From positions 1 through 36,348 of the forward strand of contig CAUUTP010000008.1 of the NCBI GenBank assembly GCA_963548155.1: a DNA stretch of 36,348 nucleotides, given 5' to 3'. The position numbers and the translations under genes are program-made. The number at the start of each line of letters is the position of its first letter. The first letter of the stretch is position 1. This DNA is from Eikenella sp963548155 (GTDB lineage: Bacteria; Pseudomonadota; Gammaproteobacteria; Burkholderiales; Neisseriaceae). Below, one piece after another: positions 6,963 to 15,188 of the stretch. The notes under the pieces were generated by a model that worked only from the letters and a program-made list of their open reading frames with translations, did not search any database and was not told the origin of the DNA.

Positions 6963-8432
6963 TTATGATTTTCCACTCGCCATCACGGTTTCGGAGGCGG
7001 CAGGGGTGGCTGGCGCAACGGCATTGGCAGGTCGGTAGTCGATACGGCCTGCTATCTGGTCGGCCAGAAACTGTTGTCCCTTTATGGTGAAATGAATACC
7101 GTCTTTGCTGCGCAAGCGGATGGTTTGCCCGTTGATGCTGATGCTGTCGCGGTATTGCCCATCTTCACCGCCCATGATTTTATCGGTGGGCAGCCAGATG
7201 GTTTTCCCGGCCAACTCGCTGGCAAACAGGCTGTCGAGGTAGCGCATTTGGGCATTGAGACGGCTACTCTTCATTATCGGCACGCCCAGCCAAATAATCT
7301 GGACATCGGCTGCCTTGGCGGCTGTCACAATGCGTTCGATACGCTGTCGATACACCTGTTCCCATTCTGGGCTTTGGAATTTCAGGTAGCCTCGGGTGCC
7401 CGGTTCGGGATTGGGGAAATCCCAAGGGTCGTTCGGCCCAAGAAACACCACCAGCAACCTGATTTTTTGATCTTCCCGCAAGGTTTTTTCTATAGTAGCC
7501 GGCCAGTCGAAGAAACTGGGGTAGGACAGGCCGGTGCTTTGGCGGCTGAGATTGAGCGAATCGATGCCGTATTGGCTGCTCAACCATCTTTGCACGTGCG
7601 GCGCCACACCTTCCATCATGGAATCGCCGGCAAAAAATACTTTATCGCCAGCCGACAACTGCACGCGCTCTGGCAGCGGTTTAGGCGCAGTATTTTGCGC
7701 CACAGCCGGTGCGGAAGCAGGTTTGGCTTCGGCTTCAGACGGCACGGCAGGTTCAGTAGGCAATACGACTATACTCGGTGGCGCATGCTCGGCGGTATGC
7801 TGCTGGCGCCAGCTTTCATTTTTGGTTTCCAGCCAGCTTAAGGCGGCTTCGTGCTGCTGCAGAGCCGCTTGTTGCCAACGGCTGCCGCTACGCCACCAGC
7901 TGTAATCATTTAATTTTTCTAAAGGGCTGGCGCGATGATAGGTTTGCTGCCAATAGGCGTTGATGGAATCTTGGCTGAACCACACCGTGAGCAGCGCAGT
8001 GAGCAGCATGGCCACATATAGCCGCCACACCGGTGAAGCAGGCTTGCTTGGTCTATCCGATGCTGGACTGGACAGACTGGCAGTATCTACTACGGGGCGG
8101 GCGGTTTTAGCCGGCCGTACGGTAGCATATTGCGCAGATTTTGCTTTACGCTGTGGCGCTTTATGCCCTGCTCTGGCTGTTTGGCCTGAGGCTACCTGAA
8201 AACGGGAGGACGATATAGTCTCAGCTTTAGCCGCTTTGGCCGCAGGTTTAGTTTTATGCTGGGCTGCGGCCTTAGCCTTGGTCTGCGTTCCGGATTTGGT
8301 TACCGCCTGTTCCGGCATCGATACCGGCAACTCCAGCTGTTCCGGACGTTTTTCCGCAACCGATTTGCGGCGCGCGGCTTGATCGCGGTGTTTGTGCTTA
8401 TTGGCTCTACGCTTGGCTTTACTGGGGTTCAT
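6963..8432 (-). CDS. patB: Peptidoglycan O-acetyltransferase PatB-like (SGNH domain)
   Basis: PatB transfers acetyl groups, supplied from the cytoplasm by PatA, onto MurNAc. The 489-residue protein has a long lysine/arginine/alanine-rich cytoplasmic region (1-130), one membrane helix (about 137-152) and a periplasmic SGNH domain. Motifs are GDSMMEG with S271, GPND (332-335) and DGIHFT (444-447). The basic N-terminal region is unusually long and of low complexity. Two DUS copies are translated inside the gene: 8189-8200, in the N-terminal region, and 7381-7392, read as GYLKF. It lies between patA and ape1 with gaps of 32 and 19 bp, consistent with one transcript. DUF459-type proteins are the closest alternative label. 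Confidence 0.85.
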   Translation of the reverse strand: MNPSKAKRRANKHKHRDQAARRKSVAEKRPEQLELPVSMPEQAVTKSGTQTKAKAAAQHKTKPAAKAAKAETISSSRFQVASGQTARAGHKAPQRKAKSAQYATVRPAKTARPVVDTASLSSPASDRPSKPASPVWRLYVAMLLTALLTVWFSQDSINAYWQQTYHRASPLEKLNDYSWWRSGSRWQQAALQQHEAALSWLETKNESWRQQHTAEHAPPSIVVLPTEPAVPSEAEAKPASAPAVAQNTAPKPLPERVQLSAGDKVFFAGDSMMEGVAPHVQRWLSSQYGIDSLNLSRQSTGLSYPSFFDWPATIEKTLREDQKIRLLVVFLGPNDPWDFPNPEPGTRGYLKFQSPEWEQVYRQRIERIVTAAKAADVQIIWLGVPIMKSSRLNAQMRYLDSLFASELAGKTIWLPTDKIMGGEDGQYRDSISINGQTIRLRSKDGIHFTIKGQQFLADQIAGRIDYRPANAVAPATPAASETVMASGKS

Positions 8433-8464
8433 GACTGCCTAATCCTCTCTTATTATTATAGTTA

Positions 8465-9901
8465 TTAAAAGTTAGCATACATAAAGCCGGGAATGCCGGA
8501 AGGGGCAAACACCATCAGCAGCCACATCGCCGCGCCCATCGGCAGCGGCCATGTCCACATCGGCAGGCGTTCCAACAGTGCCACTGCACCATTAAACAGC
8601 TTGGCCAAGAGGCCATATGCAGTCAGCGCCAGCACCATTGCACCCAGTACCAGCAGGGTTTCCAATTCCGGCATGCCGCTGCCGCCACCGCCGAACAACG
8701 AACGGAACATCAGCCCGGCATCGGCCAGGCTTTCGGTGCGGAATACCACAAAGGAGAAGCAGACGAAGTTAACGGTAAATAACACCGCCACCAATTTGCC
8801 CAAGCGGGACGAACCGGACAATTTCTCTCGCCCGCCCAGTATTTTATCGCCGATATTCAGCCCCACCAGCACCACGCCATGCAACGCGCCCCACAGCAAA
8901 AAATTCCAGCCGTGGCCGTGCCAAATGCCGGAGAGCAGCATGGCAATCATCAAATTAATCTGCGTGCGCCACCAGCCTTTGCGGCTGCCGCCCAGCGGAA
9001 TGTAGATATAGTCGCGAATCCAAGTGGAGAGCGTGATGTGCCAACGGTCCCAAAAATCGCGCAGGTTAAACGCGCGCAGCGGCATGGCGAAGTTTTGCGG
9101 CAACTGAAAGCCGAGCAGCATAGCCATGCCCACCACCAAATCGGTGTAACCGGAAAAATCCATAAACAGCTGAACGGTGTAGCCGTACATTGCGGTAAGC
9201 ACCGTGATGGCATCGTATTGCAGCGGGTTTTCAAATACCGGATCCACCCAGTTGCCGCCCAGCGCCCCGGCTAGCCACCACTTTTTGCAGATACCCAGCA
9301 CAATCAGGCCGATAGCCAATGCCGGACGGATCATGACGCGCAGCTGTTCGCTGCGGATTTGCACCGCCATGCCGCCGTCTGTGCCATAAATGCTTTTCAA
9401 TTGGCCGGCACGGGCAATCGGGCCGGAAGTAATGGTGGGGAAAAAGCTGAAATACAGCAAAAGCTCACGCCATTTAAGCCGCACGTCTTCATTGCGGTAG
9501 AGCGACACCAGATAAGCCACGCCTTGAAAGGTGTAGTAGGAAATGCCAAGCGGCATCAAAATGCCCAGTGCCGCATCTTGCCCGCCGCGCTGCAACAGCG
9601 GCAGGAAGAAATCCACATATTTGAAAAACGACAAATTCAATACTGCCAGCAGCACGCCTGCCGCGAGCCATCTGCGCCGAACCACCTGCGCCTTACCTTG
9701 CGACAAACCGGCCGCAATCAGCGTAACCCCCAGCGAAAACACCAACACCGCCACGGCAAAGCCCCAATGCAAATGCCACAGCCAACCCAAACCGGCAAAC
9801 AGCAACAGCCAATTCTGCCAGCGCGGATGCTTGGCTAGCAGCCAGTAAATGGGGAAGAAGCACAGGAAAAAGGCAGCAAATTCGATAGACAGCAGCGGCA
9901 T
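8465..9901 (-). CDS. patA: Peptidoglycan O-acetylation protein PatA, MBOAT family
   Basis: PatA is a membrane-bound O-acyltransferase that moves acetyl groups across the inner membrane for PatB. The 478-residue protein is largely hydrophobic with about ten or more helices. MBOAT hallmarks are RDFWDRWHITLSTWIRDY (from 281) and SGIWHGHGWNFLLWGALHG, in which H328 is the conserved histidine. I chose the ATG at 9901 (MPLLSIEFAAFFLCFFP), which begins directly with the first helix. An in-frame extension of 35 residues upstream would overlap the promoter and has a polar, unlikely sequence. The Shine-Dalgarno is weak. A promoter with a perfect TATAAT lies about 50 bp upstream. First gene of patA-patB-ape1; AlgI-type proteins are the main alternative, but context favours PatA. 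Confidence 0.88.
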   Translation of the reverse strand: MPLLSIEFAAFFLCFFPIYWLLAKHPRWQNWLLLFAGLGWLWHLHWGFAVAVLVFSLGVTLIAAGLSQGKAQVVRRRWLAAGVLLAVLNLSFFKYVDFFLPLLQRGGQDAALGILMPLGISYYTFQGVAYLVSLYRNEDVRLKWRELLLYFSFFPTITSGPIARAGQLKSIYGTDGGMAVQIRSEQLRVMIRPALAIGLIVLGICKKWWLAGALGGNWVDPVFENPLQYDAITVLTAMYGYTVQLFMDFSGYTDLVVGMAMLLGFQLPQNFAMPLRAFNLRDFWDRWHITLSTWIRDYIYIPLGGSRKGWWRTQINLMIAMLLSGIWHGHGWNFLLWGALHGVVLVGLNIGDKILGGREKLSGSSRLGKLVAVLFTVNFVCFSFVVFRTESLADAGLMFRSLFGGGGSGMPELETLLVLGAMVLALTAYGLLAKLFNGAVALLERLPMWTWPLPMGAAMWLLMVFAPSGIPGFMYANF

Positions 9902-9950
9902 AAAATCAGCGCAAGGAAAGAAAGGGTTAATTCGTCGGCGAAAGAGCCGA

Positions 9951-9979
9951 ATTATACTGTTTCCCGCTGCCGGGATAAA
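9951..9979 (-). promoter_or_regulatory. Candidate sigma-70 promoter for patA-patB-ape1
   Basis: On the minus strand TTTATC (9974-9979), a 17-bp spacer and a perfect TATAAT (9951-9956). The predicted start is about 45 bp before the patA ATG. Confidence 0.55.
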
Positions 9980-10029
9980 GCGTTTTACATATCCTGTGCC
10001 ATACAAACTGGGTTTCAGGCAGATCGTTT

Positions 10030-10065
10030 TTTAGGTAGCCCCAGACTGGCCGGAGGCTACCTGAA
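10030..10065. repeat. Imperfect inverted DUS pair between patA and brnQ
   Basis: A degenerate copy, TTTAGGTAGCCC (two mismatches, 10030-10041), faces a perfect AGGCTACCTGAA (10054-10065). Since patA and brnQ diverge here, the pair cannot be terminating either gene. Confidence 0.6.
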
Positions 10066-10198
10066 AACATCAGCGTCAGCACAGTAAAAAATCCATTTGG
10101 CTCACCGCCCTACCCCTTTAGCAGCCAATTTGGTATCATAACGCCTTTTTATCTCAGCCACTGGCTCTATCCAAGCAATAGCAGCCCACCAGAAAACC

Positions 10199-11530
10199 AT
10201 GAATAAGAACACCTTTATTATCGGCTTTATGCTGTTCGCCATCTTTTTTGGCGCCGGCAACCTGATTTTTCCGCCCACCCTCGGCCTCAATAGCGGCCCC
10301 GAATTCTGGAGCACCCTCCTCGGCTTCGTGATCACCGGCGTCGGCCTGCCGCTGTTGGGCATCGTGGTAAGCGCCTTCTACCACAACGGCTACAAAACCG
10401 CCCTCACCCGCATCCACCCTTGGTTTGCCGTTATTTTCCTGATGGCGATTTATCTCACCATCGGCCCTTTCTTCGCCATCCCGCGCACCGGCGCCACTTC
10501 CTACGAAATGGCCATGTTGCCCTTTATCGGTGAAGCCGGCCGCACCTCGCTTCTCGCCTTCACCGTGGTTTACTACGCTATTACCCTGTGGCTGAGCCTG
10601 AACCCCTCCAAAATGGTCGAGCGCATCGGCGCCATCCTCACCCCTGCCCTGCTCATCGCCATCCTTGCCCTGATCGGCAAATCCGTGTGGTGGCTCTACG
10701 GCAACCCGCCCACCATGCCGGCTGCCAACTTTGGCGATCAATCCGCCTTCCTGGCCGGCTTCATTGGCGGCTACCAAACCATGGACGTGCTTGCCTCCGT
10801 GGCCTTTTCCGTAATTGTGATTAATGCCATTAAGGCCAAAATGCCGGCGGATCAGCGCGATAACCAAGTGGTGATGAAGCAAACCTTTGTGGCCGGCATT
10901 ATCGCCGCCGTATCGCTGGCTATTATTTATGTTGGCCTGGCCTGGGTAAGCAACCGCCTGCCCGTATCGCCCGACACCATGGCCGACTTAGCTGCCAAAC
11001 AGCAAGACATCGGCTCCTTCCTGCTCAATACCGCCGCCTACCAAACCTTCGGCAGCTTCGGCCGTATCCTGTTCGGCATCATCGTTACCCTCGCCTGTCT
11101 CACCACCTCGGTCGGCTTGGTGACCGCCGTGGGCGAATTCTTCTACGGCCTGTTCCCGCGCATCCGCTACAGCAGTTACGTCATTGCCGTAACCCTCGTG
11201 AGTTTCATCCTGGCCAACCAAGGCTTGAGCGCCGTTATCGGCAAATCCGTGCCCGTGTTGATGGTGCTCTACCCGATTGCCATGACCATCCTGCTGCTGC
11301 TGATTATCGACAACTTCATCCGCCCGATGCCCCTGCTTGCCCACCGCCTCGCTACCGGCCTGGCTACCGCGGTTTCCATCCTCTCTGTAGCCGGTGCAGG
11401 TTTTACCGAACAACTGCCGTTGAAAGCCTATTCGCTGGAGTGGCTACCCTTCGCCCTGGCCGGGATTGTGCTCGGCGGCATCATTGGCAAAATGAGCAGC
11501 GGCAAACCGGCTGATCAGGAAGAGGTTTGA
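10199..11530 (+). CDS. brnQ: Branched-chain amino acid:cation symporter BrnQ
   Basis: BrnQ (LIVCS family) imports leucine, isoleucine and valine with sodium or protons. The 443-residue protein is hydrophobic throughout with about 12 helices. The N-terminal signature FMLFAIFFGAGNLIFPPTLG is diagnostic, and further family blocks such as GPFFAIPRTGATSYEM (about residues 90-105) follow. The length is normal. The start ATG at 10199 begins the family N-terminus directly; the ribosome-binding site is weak. It diverges from patA and is followed by a DUS-pair terminator with a T-run. The long open frames on the opposite strand are composition shadows. Confidence 0.95.
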   Translation: MNKNTFIIGFMLFAIFFGAGNLIFPPTLGLNSGPEFWSTLLGFVITGVGLPLLGIVVSAFYHNGYKTALTRIHPWFAVIFLMAIYLTIGPFFAIPRTGATSYEMAMLPFIGEAGRTSLLAFTVVYYAITLWLSLNPSKMVERIGAILTPALLIAILALIGKSVWWLYGNPPTMPAANFGDQSAFLAGFIGGYQTMDVLASVAFSVIVINAIKAKMPADQRDNQVVMKQTFVAGIIAAVSLAIIYVGLAWVSNRLPVSPDTMADLAAKQQDIGSFLLNTAAYQTFGSFGRILFGIIVTLACLTTSVGLVTAVGEFFYGLFPRIRYSSYVIAVTLVSFILANQGLSAVIGKSVPVLMVLYPIAMTILLLLIIDNFIRPMPLLAHRLATGLATAVSILSVAGAGFTEQLPLKAYSLEWLPFALAGIVLGGIIGKMSSGKPADQEEV

Positions 11531-11560
11531 TTGGTTAGAATACTTCCCATTGGAACCAGA

Positions 11561-11617
11561 AGGCTACCTGAAACACGGTGCGGTGCAGTTGCCGCAAAGT
11601 TTTCAGGTAGCCTTTTT
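11561..11617 (+). terminator. DUS-pair terminator after brnQ
   Basis: AGGCTACCTGAA (11561-11572) pairs with TTCAGGTAGCCT (11602-11613) and is followed by TTTT. It begins 30 bp after the brnQ stop and runs directly into the first Correia element. Confidence 0.6.
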
Positions 11618-11722
11618 ATAGTGGATTAAATTTAAATCAGGACAAGGCGGCGAGCCGCAGACAGTACACACGTTACGGCAAGGCGAGACAACGCTGTACT
11701 GGTTTAAATTTAATTCACTATA
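11617..11722. repeat. Correia repeat enclosed element (copy 1, 106 bp)
   Basis: The element begins TATAGTGGATTAAATTTAAA and ends with the near-complement, giving 27-bp terminal inverted repeats with 3 mismatches. The core includes CAGGACAAGGCG, GCCGCAGACAGTAC and GGCAAGGCGA, which match the internal sequence of neisserial Correia elements. It lies in the 296-bp gap between brnQ and the convergent DyP gene. In Neisseria such elements are mobilised non-autonomously, insert at TA and may carry promoters or RNase III sites. It differs from the second copy at only 6 of 106 positions. Confidence 0.85.
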
Positions 11723-11756
11723 TACTCAGCCCAACCTATGTTTTCATTTAAGTTAA

Positions 11757-11781
11757 AGGCTACCTGAAATTCAGGTAGCCT
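11757..11781 (-). terminator. Tight DUS-pair terminator after the DyP gene
   Basis: AGGCTACCTGAA and TTCAGGTAGCCT are separated by a single base, giving a near-continuous 25-bp palindrome. It lies about 45 bp past the DyP peroxidase stop; on the minus strand a TTTAACTT tract follows. Confidence 0.5.
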
Positions 11782-11826
11782 TTGTATTACCGTCCATCAA
11801 ATCTGGCCAATCCAAGCAATCCGCAA

Positions 11827-12726
11827 TCACAGATCAGCCAAGCGCTCCACGCTCGGCGCGTAGTAGTAGGCACTGCGCTTGGCGGTGGACATATGTTTCA
11901 GCAGCAGGTCGATTTTGCCGTCTTTTTCACCGAACATGAATTTCAGCTGCTCGTCGATGTTGTGCAGGCTGGCACTGTAAGCGATGAATTGCAGGCCGTG
12001 CTCGCCGCTCACTTGGCCGAAAGGCAGGCTGCGGCGCACGATTTTCAGGCCGACGCCGTTTTCTTTGATGTTGGTGCGGCCCAGGTGCGAATCAGGCAGG
12101 CGGTCTTCGCGGGTAAATTCGATGTTATCGGCTTTACTGCGGCCGACGGCCTGCTCCTGCTCTTGCACGCTGATGCTGTCCCATTTTTTCAGGTCGTGCA
12201 GGTATTGTTGCAACACCACATAGCTGCCGCCCGCGCTTTTCCCTTCGGCGATGATGCCGACGGAAGCGATTTCTTCGTCGCCGTGCGGGTTTTCCGTGCC
12301 GTCCACAAAACCGTCTAGCCCGCGCTCTTCCGGCATACGGAAGCCGTGGGTTTCGTTTTTCACCTCAAGCGATTGCCCGAAAACCGCCAGCACTTTTTCT
12401 GCCAGCAGATAGTTCAGGCCGGTATGAGTGGATTGGATATGGATCATCAAATCGCACTGGGTGGCCGGGCACAGGCCGTTGCCCAGCGGTACGAAGGGGC
12501 AGATTTCTTCGCCTTCGCCGCTGTGGTTCAGATCGTGCCAGAAGTCTGCACCGAAGGCGATGGTCATGCCCAGCTCGTGGCCGGGGAAACGAGTTTGGCA
12601 GTCTGCCAGCGCGGCGAGGGCTTCGCGGCAGGCGGTTTTGACTTTGGCCTTATCGCGCACGTTGGCCTCGATATAAATGGCGGCGGTGATGGTTTCCGGG
12701 ATGATGGCGGTTTGCGGGGTACTCAT
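11827..12726 (-). CDS. Dyp-type haem peroxidase (YfeX-like)
   Basis: Dye-decolourising peroxidases use haem b and hydrogen peroxide to oxidise a broad range of substrates; the YfeX group has been linked to haem or porphyrinogen chemistry. The family signature GFVDGTENP (139-147) supplies the distal aspartate D142. H214 in PDSHLGR is the likely proximal haem ligand and R231/R232 is near the haem. At 299 residues without a signal peptide, it matches the cytoplasmic YfeX-type class. GGATCG upstream supports the ATG at 12726. A DUS-containing intergenic segment with TATAAT precedes the gene. No encapsulin gene is adjacent. Confidence 0.93.
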   Translation of the reverse strand: MSTPQTAIIPETITAAIYIEANVRDKAKVKTACREALAALADCQTRFPGHELGMTIAFGADFWHDLNHSGEGEEICPFVPLGNGLCPATQCDLMIHIQSTHTGLNYLLAEKVLAVFGQSLEVKNETHGFRMPEERGLDGFVDGTENPHGDEEIASVGIIAEGKSAGGSYVVLQQYLHDLKKWDSISVQEQEQAVGRSKADNIEFTREDRLPDSHLGRTNIKENGVGLKIVRRSLPFGQVSGEHGLQFIAYSASLHNIDEQLKFMFGEKDGKIDLLLKHMSTAKRSAYYYAPSVERLADL

Positions 12727-12773
12727 GCTGGCGATCCTTTCTTATCTTTCGGTATTGTTTTGGCGATGCACGC

Positions 12774-12779
12774 ATTATA
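12774..12779 (-). promoter_or_regulatory. Candidate -10 box for the DyP gene
   Basis: A perfect TATAAT on the minus strand, about 48 bp before the DyP ATG. The adjacent DUS (12785-12796) occupies what would be the spacer. The -35 region is not well matched. Confidence 0.35.
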
Positions 12780-12784
12780 ACAGC

Positions 12785-12826
12785 AGGCTACCTGAAAATT
12801 TGGCAGCGCTGTTTTTCAGGTAGCCT
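12785..12826 (-). terminator. DUS-pair terminator after the GST gene
   Basis: AGGCTACCTGAA (12785-12796) and TTCAGGTAGCCT (12815-12826) form a 12-bp stem with an 18-nt loop, 30 bp past the GST stop. Confidence 0.5.
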
Positions 12827-12855
12827 TTGCCGTATCGGCGGGGATACGGATAGGG

Positions 12856-13464
12856 CTAAACCAAACCCTGCCGCAGCTGCGCCAAGGTGGCGGGGCGGGT
12901 TTCCAAGTTTTCCGGCGACACGGCACGCACGTCGGCGCGGGCGGTGAATTGTACCAATGCGCTTTGGTTGTCGGGGCTGAGGTGGGGCTGCAAATCAGGC
13001 AGGCGGTATTGCATAAACACCAAGGCCATGCCCAGCGCAAGGTGGGCGACATCGCTGCTGACGGCATCCAGCTGCGGGGCGGCGGCCAGGCCTCGGCTGC
13101 AGGCGGCACGGGCGCGTTCGGTGAGCGGGTGGTCGGGGGTGTTTTCGGCTTTGAATTTTTGCAGGCCGAAGAGTTTCACCAGCTGGTCGAGCAGGGAGAA
13201 GGCAAAGGCGGCGGTGGCGGTTTGTTCGGCAGTACGCAGGGGGTGGCCGAGCAGGAAGTCCAAAATAAACGGGCTGTTGCCGATGACGGTGCCGCTATCG
13301 GTTTGCAGCACGGGCACTTGGGAGAATGGGTTGAGGGCTTGGAGCTCGGCGGGGTTTTCCCAAGGATTGGTGTAGGCAATGGCGAAATCAAGATCATGCC
13401 GCGGGAGGGCGGCGAGCAGGACAAGGCGGCCGTAGGGGGAAGTGGGGCTGGTGTAGAGTTTCAT
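12856..13464 (-). CDS. Glutathione S-transferase family protein
   Basis: The 202-residue protein has a thioredoxin-like N-terminal domain (1-75: MKLYTSPTSPYGRLV, NPFSQVPVLQTDSGTVIGNS) and an all-helical C-terminal domain. The SPYGRLV start and the VPVL cis-proline segment are typical of bacterial GSTs. S9 or nearby residues may be the catalytic position; there is no cysteine in that place. Substrate is unknown; these proteins conjugate glutathione to electrophiles or act as disulfide or peroxide reductases. GGAAACCC upstream of the ATG at 13464 is an acceptable ribosome-binding site. It follows rph by 103 bp on the same strand and is followed by a DUS hairpin. Confidence 0.85.
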   Translation of the reverse strand: MKLYTSPTSPYGRLVLLAALPRHDLDFAIAYTNPWENPAELQALNPFSQVPVLQTDSGTVIGNSPFILDFLLGHPLRTAEQTATAAFAFSLLDQLVKLFGLQKFKAENTPDHPLTERARAACSRGLAAAPQLDAVSSDVAHLALGMALVFMQYRLPDLQPHLSPDNQSALVQFTARADVRAVSPENLETRPATLAQLRQGLV

Positions 13465-13534
13465 GGGTTTCCTTCGTTTTGATTACAGTTTGTTTTAACT
13501 TCGGTACAGCTAGGTTTTAACTTCGCAGAAACTC

Positions 13535-13551
13535 AGCTTCCTTCGGAAGCT
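13535..13551 (-). terminator. Small hairpin after rph
   Basis: AGCTTCC-TTC-GGAAGCT is a perfect 7-bp stem with a 3-nt loop, 17 bp past the rph stop and next to a DUS (13557-13568) that overlaps the stop codon. It has no T-run, so termination is uncertain. Confidence 0.3.
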
Positions 13552-13567
13552 TCGTTTTCAGGTAGCC

Positions 13568-14305
13568 TTATCCGGCGGCGGCAGCAATGGCGGCCTGCTG
13601 GTGCTGCAGTAGTTCGGCAATGCCTTTTTGGCCAAGCGCGAGCAGTTGGGTGAGTGCGGCGGGGCTGAAGGCGGCACCTTCGGCAGTGCCTTGAATTTCG
13701 ATGATGTTGCCGGAGGCGGTCATTACGAGGTTGATGTCGCTGTCGCAACCAGAGTCTTCGGGGTAGTCCAAATCGAGCAGGGGCACGCCGCCGACGATGC
13801 CAAGCGATATGGCGGCCACAGCTTCGCGAATCGGGTTGTGTGCGAGTTTGCCTGTAGCAATCAGTTTGCTTATGGCCAGATGCAGGGCGACGTATGCGCC
13901 GGTGATGCTGGCGGTGCGGGTACCGCCGTCGGCTTGGATCACGTCGCAGTCGATCAGGATTTGGCGTTCGCCCAGCCGGCTCAAATCCACAGCAGCACGT
14001 AAGGAACGGCCGATCAGGCGTTGGATTTCCTGGGTACGACCGGATTGCTTGCCCTGGGCGGCTTCGCGGCGCATGCGGCTGGCGGTGGAGGCGGGAAGCA
14101 TGCCGTATTCGGCGGTTACCCAACCTTGGTTTTTGCCGCGCAGAAAGGGCGGGACGGATTCGTCGATGCTGGCGGTGCAGATCACTTTGGTGTTGCCGCA
14201 GGCAATCAGGACAGAGCCGTCGGCATGGGGTAGGAAATGCGGGGTGATGCTGATATTGCGCAGTTGGTCGGGCGCGCGGCCGGTACGGATGGAGGCTGGG
14301 GACAT
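13568..14305 (-). CDS. rph: Ribonuclease PH
   Basis: RNase PH is a phosphate-dependent 3'-5' exoribonuclease that trims tRNA 3' ends and takes part in rRNA turnover, acting as a hexamer. The 245-residue protein shows the full family pattern: R-x-G-R-x-x-D-Q-L-R near the start (residues 7-16), GWVTAEYGMLP, SGRTQEIQRLIGRSLRAAVD with the phosphate-binding arginines, and CDVIQADGGTRTASITGA. It is slightly longer than E. coli RNase PH at the C-terminus, ending in an alanine-rich tail. The stop codon overlaps a DUS. Start ATG at 14305; weak Shine-Dalgarno. It diverges from rluE. Confidence 0.96.
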   Translation of the reverse strand: MSPASIRTGRAPDQLRNISITPHFLPHADGSVLIACGNTKVICTASIDESVPPFLRGKNQGWVTAEYGMLPASTASRMRREAAQGKQSGRTQEIQRLIGRSLRAAVDLSRLGERQILIDCDVIQADGGTRTASITGAYVALHLAISKLIATGKLAHNPIREAVAAISLGIVGGVPLLDLDYPEDSGCDSDINLVMTASGNIIEIQGTAEGAAFSPAALTQLLALGQKGIAELLQHQQAAIAAAAG

Positions 14306-14463
14306 GGTGTTCTCGCTATGTAGATGGGGGTTGGGCCTTGGTTTGGTAGAAACCTCGCTACGCTTCCTCTTCGTTGCTGCTCGGGTTTTCAGGTAGCCTC
14401 ACGTTAGCCGGGGATGATTATACCGCCGGATGGCTCGCATTGCTTGGGAATACAGGCGCGGGT

Positions 14464-14510
14464 GGCTGGAATAGCTTTGATTTCAGCTATATAATCTAGC
14501 CATTCCAGCC
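14464..14510. promoter_or_regulatory. Inverted repeat around a TATAAT box, upstream of rluE
   Basis: GGCTGGAATAGCT (14464-14476) and AGCCATTCCAGCC (14498-14510) are complementary at 12 of 13 positions. The 21-bp loop holds TATAAT (14490-14495), about 53 bp before the rluE ATG. A candidate promoter with flanking operator, in the divergent rph/rluE gap. Confidence 0.4.
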
Positions 14511-14547
14511 CAAAAGGCTACCTGAAACCCCCGCCGGCCTGCACACC

Positions 14548-15108
14548 ATGTCTGATTTAATCGTTTTCAACAAGCCCTATGGGGTTATCTGCCAATTCAG
14601 CCCGCACGAGAAACACCGCTCGCTGAAAGAGTTTATCGGGCTACCCGATGTTTACCCAGCCGGGCGGTTGGATACCGACAGCGAAGGCCTGCTGCTGCTC
14701 ACGGCCGACGGCCGCCTGCAAGCCAAAATTGCCGACCCGCGCCACAAAACGGTGAAAACCTATTGGGCGCAGCTCGAAGGCAGCCCGGACGAAGCAAAAC
14801 TGGATTTATTGCGGCACGGCGTAGATTTGGGCGATTTCGTTACCCGCCCGGCGCAGATCAGGCTACCTGAAAAATCGGAAACCGACCGCCTGTGGCCGCG
14901 TGTGCCGCCGATTCGGGTGCGCAAGAGTGTGCCGGATTTTTGGTTGGAAATCCGCATCAGCGAAGGTAAAAACCGCCAAGTACGCCGCATGACGGCCAAG
15001 GCGGGCTATCCCTGCCTGCGGTTGGTGCGTGTGGGCATCGGTCGGCTGGATTTGTGGCAGCTGGATTTGGCCCCGGGTCAATGGCGGCCTGCACCGTGTT
15101 TGCCCTAG
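14548..15108 (+). CDS. rluE: 23S rRNA pseudouridine synthase RluE (RsuA family)
   Basis: RluE isomerises U2457 of 23S rRNA to pseudouridine. The 186-residue protein has the RsuA/RluE catalytic motif GRLDTDSEGLLLL with the nucleophilic aspartate D42, the FNKPYGVICQF block at 7-17, and the C-terminal EGKNRQVRRMTAKAGYPCLRLVR block. It lacks the N-terminal S4 domain, which separates RluE from RsuA and RluF. A DUS is translated inside the gene (14860-14871, reading RLPE). Start ATG at 14548; weak Shine-Dalgarno. It is followed after 80 bp by nnrD on the same strand. Confidence 0.93.
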   Translation: MSDLIVFNKPYGVICQFSPHEKHRSLKEFIGLPDVYPAGRLDTDSEGLLLLTADGRLQAKIADPRHKTVKTYWAQLEGSPDEAKLDLLRHGVDLGDFVTRPAQIRLPEKSETDRLWPRVPPIRVRKSVPDFWLEIRISEGKNRQVRRMTAKAGYPCLRLVRVGIGRLDLWQLDLAPGQWRPAPCLP

Positions 15109-15188
15109 CTCAATATTCGGCGTAATGGCCGTACTCTCGGTATGCCGTTTGCTTGGCATTTGTCTAATTGAATAACACGAGGTTTGAT

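Noticed and set aside
15168..15188. TTG start extending nnrD by seven residues
   Set aside because: The ATG at 15189 has a better-placed ACGAGG and starts where the family does.
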